Assembly (NCBI GenBank): GCA_002325605.1
Contig: DCSM01000112.1
Coordinates: forward strand, 1,579 to 12,719
From: Chloroflexaceae bacterium UBA1466
GTDB taxonomy: Bacteria > Chloroflexota > Chloroflexia > Chloroflexales > Chloroflexaceae
Direction of reading: 5' to 3'
DNA: 11,141 nucleotides
The notes beneath the pieces are model-generated. The model searched no databases. It saw only the letters and a program-made list of their open reading frames with translations, and was not told where the DNA came from. How positions within the stretch are numbered: the first letter of the stretch is position 1; every line of letters begins with the position of its first letter. Shown here in pieces: positions 1 to 6,594 of the stretch. The position numbers were made by a program, and so were the translations under genes.

Positions 1-414
1 GCGATAATGCTAGGGGTCGGCGTTTTAATGGGCGCACATTTGAGTAGTAATCCGTTTGGCTGGGTGGGGGCTTTGATTTTGATCTCTCTCTTCACGCTAG
101 GGTTTAGCGGCATTGCCTTAGCGGTAGCCGCGCAGGCCCAAAGTACCGCAGGCTATCATGGTCTCATCTTTTTGCTCAATTTGCCCCTTCTTTTTGCTTC
201 CAACGCTCTTTATCCGCTAGACGTACTCCCTGGCTGGATGAAAGTTGTGGTGCTAATCAATCCCACAACCTACGTTATTGACTCGGTGCGAGCTTGGGGC
301 TTTGGGGGCCAGTCTGCAATTTCCCTTTGGGCAAGTGTCCCGCTTCTTTTCCTTTTTGCCTGCTTTGGAGTCTGGTTGGCCCTTGTTTCCTTTCAACGCT
401 CGATCTTGAACTAA
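1..414 (+). CDS. ABC-2 type transporter permease, C-terminal part (5' end outside window)
   Basis: The reading frame is open from base 1, so the start lies outside the window; the visible part is 137 residues ending in TAA at 412. It is very hydrophobic, with about four membrane-spanning stretches. The segment around residues 60-95 (LPLLFASNALYPLDVLPGW, then NPTTYVIDSVRAW) matches the conserved end of ABC-2 permeases of the DrrB/NodJ export type: a short re-entrant P-L-x-x-L-P-x-W segment followed by N-P-x-T-Y-x-x-D-x-x-R. Such permeases pair with an ATP-binding subunit to export drugs, lipids or polysaccharides. The partner would lie upstream, outside the window. The substrate cannot be told from this part. 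The gene ends cleanly with the last helix and a short polar tail. Confidence 0.85.
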   Translation, partial: AIMLGVGVLMGAHLSSNPFGWVGALILISLFTLGFSGIALAVAAQAQSTAGYHGLIFLLNLPLLFASNALYPLDVLPGWMKVVVLINPTTYVIDSVRAWGFGGQSAISLWASVPLLFLFACFGVWLALVSFQRSILN

Positions 415-495
415 CGGCCTGCATTTTTGAGAAAGAATTAGCGAAAACATGGTCGTCAATAGACAAATGTAGACGAACTTAAAGGGTTTTTACGC

Positions 496-524
496 TTGCA
501 TTTCTCTGTTGGTTATGCTACCAT
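496..524 (+). promoter_or_regulatory. Predicted promoter of the kinase-lgt cluster
   Basis: TTGCAT at 496-501, a 17-bp spacer, then TACCAT at 519-524. The -10 is preceded by TGC at 516-518, giving an extended -10. The match to sigma-70 consensus is modest, but the same TTGCAN/TGCTA form recurs at two other promoters in this window. Transcription would start near 531, leaving a leader of about 120 nt. Confidence 0.45.
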
Positions 525-548
525 AGCTCTATCGTCGAGCAAAACCTT

Positions 549-593
549 GGCCCCAGCTTCCCCATCCTTCGAGGGGCTAGATCTTTGGGGGCC
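549..593 (+). promoter_or_regulatory. GC-rich hairpin in the leader upstream of the kinase gene
   Basis: GGCCCC (549-554) pairs with GGGGCC (588-593), and inside it CCCC (560-563) can pair with GGGG (573-576). No T tract follows, so it is not a classic terminator. It would lie in the 5' leader of the kinase mRNA and could affect translation or stability. Its function is unknown. Confidence 0.25.
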
Positions 594-652
594 CTAAGCC
601 TGAACCAGAAGTCCTCCTCAGATAAACAGCGACGGATGAATAGTACAGCACT

Positions 653-2011
653 ATGCAGGAAGAGCTACTTAAACCAACTGACCTGCTCCGCGGGCCCAAT
701 GGTGAATATGTCATCCAAAGCCTCATTGGGCGGGGGGGGATGGGGGCGGTCTATCGGGTCGAACGGGCAAGTGACCACTCTACCTGGGCCTTGAAAGAAA
801 TGCGGCCCCCTCCCAACCTCCCAACCGAAGAGGTGGCTGAAAATCGGAAGCTTTTTGAGCAAGAAGCCGAACTCATCCGTTCTCTTAGTCACCCCAATCT
901 CATCACGGTGATCGATTTCTTTGAGAACGATGGCCGGCCCACCATGGTCATGGAATATGTCCCTGGGCAGACCCTGGAAGATGAGATTCACAACCGCAAT
1001 GCGCCTCTGCAAGAGCAAGATGTTGTGGCCTATGGCATTCAGTTATGTCGCGTCCTGCACTACCTTCATACCCGGACCCCCCCGATTATCTACCGCGACC
1101 TCAAGCCGCCCAATATCATGCTCCGCAGCGATATGGTCTTAAAATTGATTGATTTCGGGGTCGCCCGAACCTTCAAAAGCGAGAAGCAAAAAGATACGAT
1201 TGCGATGGGGTCCGCAGGTTATGCCCCGCCAGAGCAATATGGGAAGGGCCAAACCTACGCCGATAGTGATGTCTATGCGCTTGGGGCCACCTTATTGCAT
1301 TTGCTTACTAATTATCCTCCCGTCCCGCTTCAACCACCAAAGCCTGGCGACATTCGCAAATGGAACTCTTCGGTGCGCGAAATCACCGAACAGGTCATCA
1401 TCAAGGCGATGAAGATTGAGCGCCGCCAGCGGTTTCACAGTTGTGCGGAGATGGAACGGGCTTTACTGGAGTGCCTCAATGCCCCCTACGTTGACCCGAC
1501 GGAGCAATCCGCCTTACAACCGCTGGGCTTGGAGCCTTTGACCCCTTCGTACCCTGTAGCTCCCGGCGGCGGAGCGTTACCTTCAACATCCCCGTCGCTG
1601 GCAAGCGGCTCAACCTGTTCCAATTGTGGGCGCGTCAACAAGACTGGGGCCCGTTTTTGTGCGGGTTGTGGTGTACCTTTAGCCAGCCCACCCGTGGCCC
1701 GCCTTCTGGTTAAGTCGCCGCGCAACCACTGGGAAGTCAAATTAGATCAGATGCCATGTCGCATTGGCCGCCGTGACCCGCGCCAAAATTATTATCCTGA
1801 ATTAGATTTAGCCGAACATGATCGTGGAATTGCCTCGCGGCATCATGCCCAAATTCAAATTGATGGCGATTTCTATGTTCTGGTAGATTTGGGGAGTACC
1901 AATGGAACAATGCTCAATGGGGTTCGCATTATCGCCAATACCCCCCAACGGTTGCGGCAAGGAGATCGCATTAAGGTCGGCGAAGTCGAAGTTGAATTTC
2001 GCTGGTCGTAA
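653..2011 (+). CDS. Soluble Ser/Thr protein kinase with zinc ribbon and C-terminal FHA domain
   Basis: 452 residues. A Hanks-type kinase domain covers about 18-275: glycine loop GRGGMGAVY (26-34), ATP lysine K48, catalytic loop YRDLKPPN (147-154, with Y replacing the usual H of HRD), DFG at 167-169, and an APPE motif at 191-194. A short Pro/Ser linker follows. Then comes a zinc ribbon with two CxxC pairs (C322/C325, C336/C339) and an FHA domain (about 366-450) with its GRR, SRHH and GSTNGT signatures. No membrane helix is seen, so the kinase is cytosolic, unlike PASTA kinases. FHA domains bind phosphothreonine, suggesting autophosphorylation-dependent recruitment of partners. ATG 653 is the only in-frame ATG after the stop at 641, though it lacks a clear ribosome site. 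The gene abuts lgt, and a PP2C phosphatase lies in the same cluster and is the likely antagonist. Confidence 0.93.
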   Translation: MQEELLKPTDLLRGPNGEYVIQSLIGRGGMGAVYRVERASDHSTWALKEMRPPPNLPTEEVAENRKLFEQEAELIRSLSHPNLITVIDFFENDGRPTMVMEYVPGQTLEDEIHNRNAPLQEQDVVAYGIQLCRVLHYLHTRTPPIIYRDLKPPNIMLRSDMVLKLIDFGVARTFKSEKQKDTIAMGSAGYAPPEQYGKGQTYADSDVYALGATLLHLLTNYPPVPLQPPKPGDIRKWNSSVREITEQVIIKAMKIERRQRFHSCAEMERALLECLNAPYVDPTEQSALQPLGLEPLTPSYPVAPGGGALPSTSPSLASGSTCSNCGRVNKTGARFCAGCGVPLASPPVARLLVKSPRNHWEVKLDQMPCRIGRRDPRQNYYPELDLAEHDRGIASRHHAQIQIDGDFYVLVDLGSTNGTMLNGVRIIANTPQRLRQGDRIKVGEVEVEFRWS

Positions 2012-2017
2012 TTGATT

Positions 2018-2932
2018 ATGACACTTTATCCGCCCGATGACCCTTTTTTAATCAACACCGTTATCTTTGGAATCCCCCTGGTTATTCGTTGGTATGGCCT
2101 TCTGATCATGAGCGGGGCTGTTTTGGGCGCTTTCTTAAACGAAGCTCGCGCCCGCAAACAAGGCTTTGACCCCGAACAGATCTGGAATCAACTGATGCTC
2201 GGTTTAATCTTGGGCATCGCTGGGGCCCGCATCTATTACGTAGCTTTTGAAAGGGCCCGTTTCGGTAACAATTTCTTTGAGATGCTCAATTTGACCACGG
2301 GTGGCTTGGCCATTCACGGCGCGATAATCGGGGCCCTTCTCGCCGCCGTGATTTATACTCGCCGCCATAAGCTCCCTTTCTGGCATTGGGTTGACCTTTG
2401 TGTCCCAGGGCTGTTGCTGGCTCAAGCGCTGGGGCGCTGGGGCAATTTTTTCAATCAAGAAGCCTATGGCTGCCCCACTTCAACTGGTTTTGGCCTCTTG
2501 ATTGATCCGATTCATCGCATTTCGCCCTACGACGACCTCCAGAAATATCCTCCAACCACCCTTTTTCACCCAACTTTTCTCTATGAATCGCTCTGGAATC
2601 TGCTTGGCGTTGGTTTGATTCTCCTGCTTGAACGGCATTTTGGCTCAGATGCGCCCAGCCAACGCCGTTGGCTCCGCAAGGGCGACCTTTTCTTTTTCTA
2701 TGGCGCTTACTACTCTTTTGCCCGTTTCTGGATCGAGGGCTTGCGAACTGATAGCCTTTGCCTAAATGGGTTTGGCGGCGATTGTGTTGGCTCCTTGCGC
2801 GTGGCCCAAGTTGTCAGCCTGCTGATCTTTTGCGCGGCAGCAATTGCTTTGATCGTTAATCATCAACGAACAGTGGCTTCAAGCGCTTCAAACGCTTTAA
2901 CTGCTAAAGAAATCGCAGATCCTCGTGCATAA
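2018..2932 (+). CDS. lgt: Prolipoprotein diacylglyceryl transferase
   Basis: 304 residues. Lgt moves diacylglycerol from phosphatidylglycerol to the lipobox cysteine of prolipoproteins, at the outer face of the cytoplasmic membrane. The protein has about seven hydrophobic segments and the family landmarks: IRWYGLLI near 23-30, GGLAIHGAIIGA (95-106, H100), the signature ALGRWGNFFNQEAYG (137-151, R140 and N143), HPTFLYE (184-190), and ARFWIEGLR (235-243). Length is normal for the family. ATG at 2018 is chosen; an in-frame TTG at 2012 directly after the kinase stop is the alternative. Spacing of only a few bases from the kinase gene implies co-transcription. The C-terminal 20 residues are polar and cytoplasmic-like. 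Confidence 0.95.
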   Translation: MTLYPPDDPFLINTVIFGIPLVIRWYGLLIMSGAVLGAFLNEARARKQGFDPEQIWNQLMLGLILGIAGARIYYVAFERARFGNNFFEMLNLTTGGLAIHGAIIGALLAAVIYTRRHKLPFWHWVDLCVPGLLLAQALGRWGNFFNQEAYGCPTSTGFGLLIDPIHRISPYDDLQKYPPTTLFHPTFLYESLWNLLGVGLILLLERHFGSDAPSQRRWLRKGDLFFFYGAYYSFARFWIEGLRTDSLCLNGFGGDCVGSLRVAQVVSLLIFCAAAIALIVNHQRTVASSASNALTAKEIADPRA

Positions 2933-3587
2933 GATAAAAAAACCTGCTGCTGAACGGGGGCGCTACCAAGAATTAGGCAAGCGTTACGACCTTCTACCAT
3001 ACTACATTCTCGTGGAGCAGACTCCGCACCGCTTGCTTTTGCATTCTCGCCCTGGCGCGAACAATATCGCGGGCCGTCTCCTTAGTGGTTGTGGTGGTAT
3101 TCTAGCACTTTTGACGCTTCTGCTCTTCTGTAATGGTAGCTTGGCGGCGGCGCAAGGCACAAAAGATGCTTTTTGGGGTTTAGTTCCTGTTGTCCCTTGT
3201 AGTCTTGTCGCAGGGTTGGGGCTTTTTAGTGGCCTGGCGATTCTGACGACTCAGAACACCATCGCCGTTGATGCTGAAGCGCAAACCGTCGTTTATACGC
3301 AAGGCAACCGCGTGGCTCCACCGCATGCCCAAACCTTGCAGTTTAGGGAGATCACGGGGCTTCAACTCCGCAAGCAGACTTACCTTTCTGCGGGCTTTAT
3401 CCGCCGCGTGCAACAGATCATCGTTCTTGAATTGGTAACAGCAGAACGGGCTAATTGGCTGGTTGAAAGTGCAGCGACTTACGCCATGCTAGAGCCAACC
3501 GCGACTGCTTTTGCAACTCTCCTTGGCCTAAAGATTGATAATTCCACGGAATCTGTTGCAGGGGATGAGCAAAGTGCTATACTTTAG
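2925..3587 (+). CDS. Two-helix membrane protein of unknown function
   Basis: 220 residues; I do not recognise a named family. It starts at GTG 2925 and overlaps the end of lgt by 8 bases, which fits translational coupling. The N-terminal 50 residues are basic and polar. Two hydrophobic segments follow (about 50-76 and 84-108), separated by a short loop. The C-terminal half (about 110-205) is soluble and strand-rich, with the run NTIAVDAEAQTVVYTQG, then REITGLQLR and IIVLELVTAE. That pattern (a converted basal value, a strand pair and a terminal helix) resembles bacterial PH-like domains attached to membrane helices, but this is only a resemblance. Its position between lgt and the PP2C gene suggests an envelope role. 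No signal peptide or lipobox is seen. Confidence 0.75.
   Translation: MHKIKKPAAERGRYQELGKRYDLLPYYILVEQTPHRLLLHSRPGANNIAGRLLSGCGGILALLTLLLFCNGSLAAAQGTKDAFWGLVPVVPCSLVAGLGLFSGLAILTTQNTIAVDAEAQTVVYTQGNRVAPPHAQTLQFREITGLQLRKQTYLSAGFIRRVQQIIVLELVTAERANWLVESAATYAMLEPTATAFATLLGLKIDNSTESVAGDEQSAIL
3556..3583 (+). promoter_or_regulatory. Predicted promoter of the PP2C gene, inside the end of the upstream gene
   Basis: TTGCAG at 3556-3561, a 16-bp spacer, then TATACT at 3578-3583 (5 of 6 consensus), with TGC just before it giving an extended -10. The start would be near 3590, about 56 nt before the PP2C start codon. This would let the phosphatase be expressed apart from the kinase. Confidence 0.5.
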
Positions 3588-3608
3588 GGGGCAAAAAAGC
3601 TTCCCTAA
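3584..3608 (+). repeat. Inverted repeat at the expected PP2C transcription start
   Basis: TTAGGG (3584-3589) and CCCTAA (3603-3608) are perfect inverted copies around a 13-nt loop. The repeat includes the stop codon of the upstream gene and sits just downstream of the predicted -10. It could be a weak terminator, an operator, or a 5' mRNA stem; no T tract follows directly. Confidence 0.3.
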
Positions 3609-3645
3609 TTCTCGTTTTAATTGATTTCTGGGGCTAGGTTTGGCT

Positions 3646-4869
3646 ATGAAGGTTTGTTTTGGCGCGGCTACCGATGTTGGCCGCAAGCGCAAAGTCAATC
3701 AGGATAACTATCGAGTTGGCGACCCTTCACCGACTAAGGGCCAACTTCTGGTGGTCTGCGACGGGATGGGCGGCCACGCCGCGGGCGAAGTTGCGAGTCA
3801 GCTTGCGGTTGACACGATTATGGAGCATTACTATCGCTCTGAACAGGTTGACCGCACCGCAATTTTGGAAGAAGCCTTCGTCAAAGCCAATCGGGTTATC
3901 CACACGCAAGGCGAAGGCCGGATGGGGACAACGGGCGTGGCGGCTCTGTTGCTTCACGATACGCTCTTGATCGCCAACGTTGGGGATAGTCGGGCCTATC
4001 TTCTCCGGGACGCGCAGCTTACGCAGCTTTCGCGGGATCATTCCCTCGTCGAAGAGCAGGTTGCGGCGGGCCTCCTCACCCCCGACCAGGCCCGGAACTC
4101 CAGCTATCGCAATATGATCACGCGGGCGCTGGGGCATTTGGCCGAAGTACGGGTAGATTTGTTTAAGGTGGATGCTCAAATTGGGGATTTGGTTCTTCTC
4201 TCATCCGATGGGATGCATGGACTGATTGAAGACCAAGAGATCGCCCAAATCCTTGGCCAAGTAGCCCCGAAAGAAGCGGTCAAGCGGTTGGTGAAGCTGG
4301 CGAATGAGCGCGGGGGGCCAGATAATATCACGGTTGTGGTGGCCCAAATTGAAGAGCTTGAGGAACGTGGCCCTTCAGAATTAGTGAAGACGGTTGCGAA
4401 GACCCAAACCGTTCGGATTGCTCCCCCCGCTAAAAAGAATTTGGTTTCTGGGGGGTTGCTCTTAGCGGCCATAGCTCTGCTAACTTTGGGGCTTTGGCTT
4501 ACTTTTTGGCAAGGCGGAGGTAAAGCTACGGTTCCCCAGCGTTTGCCGCCAGGCTCTGCTTCGCCCAAGGCTGTGCTGCAAACCACAGGTCTCACGGTCA
4601 CTCAAACCTTTACTTCTACTACAGGAACCTCTTCCCCAACTAAGCTCAAGTTGCCTCCGCCCCAACACCTTACGGCTACCGGAACCTACAGTCGGGAAAT
4701 TCAGCTTTCTAAAACCCCCCAAACCCTCTCAACTTCTACCCTGGAACCTAAAAGCAGCCCAACAAAGAAACCTCTGCCTCCGCCAACTTCGCCTACCCCA
4801 ACTTCTTCGGGTTCTAGGCCACCTCGTGGTCTCTTTTTGCCCCCGAAGCCCCAGCCGCACATATTATAA
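3646..4869 (+). CDS. Membrane-anchored PP2C-type protein phosphatase with long external Pro/Thr/Ser tail
   Basis: 407 residues. Residues 1-240 form a bacterial PP2C (Stp/PrpC-like) domain with all core motifs: ATDVGRKRKVNQDN (D20), VVCDGMGGHAAGE (D39), GTTGVAALLL, NVGDSRAYLLRD (D114), LLSSDGMHGL (D188) and GGPDNITVVV (D226). The aspartates bind the catalytic Mn/Mg ions, and the enzyme removes phosphate from Ser/Thr. A linker leads to one membrane helix (about 268-289). A 118-residue tail rich in Pro, Thr, Ser and Lys follows, likely outside the cell and disordered. ATG 3646 is preferred over TTG 3640; neither has a strong ribosome site. It is the probable antagonist of the FHA kinase encoded upstream. 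The tail may be a wall-spanning or sensing stalk; its role is not shown by the sequence. Confidence 0.92.
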   Translation: MKVCFGAATDVGRKRKVNQDNYRVGDPSPTKGQLLVVCDGMGGHAAGEVASQLAVDTIMEHYYRSEQVDRTAILEEAFVKANRVIHTQGEGRMGTTGVAALLLHDTLLIANVGDSRAYLLRDAQLTQLSRDHSLVEEQVAAGLLTPDQARNSSYRNMITRALGHLAEVRVDLFKVDAQIGDLVLLSSDGMHGLIEDQEIAQILGQVAPKEAVKRLVKLANERGGPDNITVVVAQIEELEERGPSELVKTVAKTQTVRIAPPAKKNLVSGGLLLAAIALLTLGLWLTFWQGGGKATVPQRLPPGSASPKAVLQTTGLTVTQTFTSTTGTSSPTKLKLPPPQHLTATGTYSREIQLSKTPQTLSTSTLEPKSSPTKKPLPPPTSPTPTSSGSRPPRGLFLPPKPQPHIL

Positions 4870-4984
4870 AAACCGATTTTCCAGAGAGACCGTTTATCGA
4901 AGATGAATTTAAGTAAGCTCCTTATGGCTAAAACCTTTGGTCTCCTGTCCCTGAATCTTCAGCACTCCTACCTTTGGCATTACC

Positions 4985-5737
4985 ATGATAAACAAAATCA
5001 GTTGGCTCCAGGGCAAAACGGCCCTGATCACAGGTGGCGCTAAACGGATTGGGCAAGCAAATGCTTTAGCGTTGGCGGCGGCGGGGGTGAATGTGGTCAT
5101 TCACTATCGGCATTCAGAAACTGCGGCCAAAGAAGTGGTAGCCGCAGTTGAGCAGTTGGGAGTCAAAGCCTGGGCCCTTCAAGCTGATCTTGCCCAGCCT
5201 GCTGAGGCGGAAGCGCTCTTTCCAACCGCGCTTCAATTGGCTGGCCCACTTCAGATTCTGGTTAATAATGCCTCAATCTTTGAAAAAAGTCGGTTTTCTA
5301 CCTTTACCTTAACTGAATTGCACGAAAATATCCAAGTGAATGCTTTTGCCCCGCTTCAGATCGCTCGTGCTTTTGCCCAACAGAAGCAAGAAGGAGCCAT
5401 TATTAACTTTTTAGATAGCTATATGCAGGTTTATGATCGAGAACATGCCGCTTATCATCTGAGTAAGCGCATGTTTTTTTCTTTGACGCGCATGATGGCG
5501 CTTGAATTTGCCCCTCTTTTGCGCGTCAATGCGGTTGCACCAGGCCTGATTTTGCCGCCCGCAGGCGAAGATGCCAGTTTCTTAACCAAACTGGCTCATA
5601 CAAATCCGCTAAACCAAGTTGGAACGCTTAAAGGAATCACCGATGCGGTCCTTTTTCTACTGGAAAGCGAATTTATCACGGGCCAAGTTATTTTCGTTGA
5701 TGGGGGCTATCACATGAAAGGCCAAGTTTATGGCTGA
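4985..5737 (+). CDS. SDR-family dihydropteridine reductase, FolM/PTR1-like
   Basis: 250 residues, a complete short-chain dehydrogenase/reductase. The cofactor loop TGGAKRIG (16-23) has the Arg seen in NADPH-using pteridine reductases. NNAS is at 94-97. The catalytic Tyr and Lys are Y157 and K161 (YHLSK). Where ordinary SDRs have the catalytic Ser, this protein has D144 (NFLDSY), 13 residues before Y157. The same Asp and spacing are known in PTR1 and FolM. The end (FVDGGYHM) is typical of SDRs. The gene lies directly before folE, so it probably reduces dihydrobiopterin or dihydromonapterin, or acts as an alternative dihydrofolate reductase. The start is ATG 4985; no strong ribosome site is seen. 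It begins 115 nt after the PP2C gene; I found no convincing promoter in that gap. Confidence 0.82.
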   Translation: MINKISWLQGKTALITGGAKRIGQANALALAAAGVNVVIHYRHSETAAKEVVAAVEQLGVKAWALQADLAQPAEAEALFPTALQLAGPLQILVNNASIFEKSRFSTFTLTELHENIQVNAFAPLQIARAFAQQKQEGAIINFLDSYMQVYDREHAAYHLSKRMFFSLTRMMALEFAPLLRVNAVAPGLILPPAGEDASFLTKLAHTNPLNQVGTLKGITDAVLFLLESEFITGQVIFVDGGYHMKGQVYG

Positions 5738-5797
5738 TTAAAGCTTTTCGCTCTTTGTGGTTAAGCAGTGCAATTAAATCATGAAAAAGAGGGTTTT

Positions 5798-6364
5798 GTG
5801 AATCAGGAACGAGTAGCTTGGCTGGTTAAAGAGCTTTTACGGGAGCTTGGCGAGGATTCAGAACGCGAGGGGTTGCTGAAAACGCCAGAACGAGTGGCTA
5901 AGTCGTTGGCTTTTCTCACAAAAGGTTATCGGGGGAATCTCACTGAGATTATCAACAATGCCTTCTTTGCTTCAACTGAAAGGAGCATGGTTTTGGTTCA
6001 GAATATTGAAATCTATAGTTTGTGCGAACATCACATGCTGCCTTTCTACGGTCATTGTCATATTGGTTATGTGCCCAAAGGTAAAGTTTTGGGCGTGAGC
6101 AAATTAGCCCGAATTGCTGAACATTATGCTCGTCGCCTTCAAATTCAAGAGCGTTTGACCTTCCAGATCGCGCAGGAAGTAATGAAGCAAGTGGATGCGG
6201 AAGGAGTCGGAGTCTTGATGGAATGTCGGCATTTGTGTATGATGATGCGAGGCGTAGAGAAACGTTGTTCCGTGATGAAAACGCTCTCAACGTTAGGGAG
6301 CTTTGGGGAAAATGCAGATATTCGGCGCGATTTTTTGCATCTGCTTGAAAAATCCCCCGTTTGA
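5798..6364 (+). CDS. folE: GTP cyclohydrolase I
   Basis: 188 residues from GTG 5798. FolE converts GTP to 7,8-dihydroneopterin triphosphate plus formate, the entry step to folate and biopterin. Zinc ligands are visible: C76 and H79 in SLCEHHMLPFYG, and C147 in ECRHLCMMMRG. GREGLLKTPERVAK-like and GVSKLARIAEHYARRLQIQER regions also match the family. GTG 5798 is chosen because AGAGGG (5788-5793) lies just upstream and the resulting N-terminus (MNQERV...) lines up with Bacillus MtrA as I remember it. An in-frame GTG at 5768 would add 10 residues but has no ribosome site. The gene follows the pteridine reductase gene by about 60 nt, so the two are probably one transcript supplying reduced pterin. 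Confidence 0.95.
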   Translation: MNQERVAWLVKELLRELGEDSEREGLLKTPERVAKSLAFLTKGYRGNLTEIINNAFFASTERSMVLVQNIEIYSLCEHHMLPFYGHCHIGYVPKGKVLGVSKLARIAEHYARRLQIQERLTFQIAQEVMKQVDAEGVGVLMECRHLCMMMRGVEKRCSVMKTLSTLGSFGENADIRRDFLHLLEKSPV

Positions 6365-6378
6365 TTTTTGATAAAAAA

Positions 6379-6414
6379 GGGGTCTTTGCGGGCTGGCCAG
6401 CCCGCAAAGACCCC
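6379..6414 (-). terminator. Rho-independent terminator for the minus strand, 36-bp perfect palindrome
   Basis: Bases 6379-6396 and 6397-6414 are exact inverted copies, 18 bp each, with no spacer. The arms carry GGGGTCTTTGCGGG. On the minus strand the stem is followed by TTTTTTAT, a good terminator for the GHMP kinase transcript arriving from the right. On the plus strand it is followed by AAAACCCC, so folE read-through may be stopped less well. Confidence 0.75.
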
Positions 6415-6491
6415 AAAACCCCAAGGCTTTTATTTAATATGCCTTCCCTCTAAAAAGTTCTGCGTTCTTGCCCACCACCGCTCTGCTTTGT

Positions 6492-6528
6492 GAAACGAAT
6501 TCTAAGGCATCTCAATCACCTTTTTCAA
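6492..6528. repeat. 37-bp direct repeat, copy 1 (outside the gene)
   Basis: This copy matches 6558-6594 with one mismatch (T/C at the 32nd base). The period is 66 bp. It contains an EcoRI-type GAATTC. It copies the last codons, the stop codon and the first bases after the GHMP kinase gene. Confidence 0.9.
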
Positions 6529-6557
6529 AATCCTCAGTCTATACTTGGGTTGAGCGC

Positions 6558-6594
6558 GAAACGAATTCTAAGGCATCTCAATCACCTTCTTCAA
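6558..6594. repeat. 37-bp direct repeat, copy 2 (spans the GHMP kinase stop codon)
   Basis: This copy covers the final codons and stop of the minus-strand kinase gene (stop at 6578-6580) and about 20 bases beyond. It is the probable source of the copy at 6492-6528. Confidence 0.9.

Noticed and set aside
3727..4179. Long minus-strand frame opposite the PP2C gene
   Set aside because: Shadow of the phosphatase frame, whose motifs are unmistakable.
6423..6445. AAGGC/GCCTT stem after folE as its terminator
   Set aside because: Short stem, long AT loop and no T tract after it.
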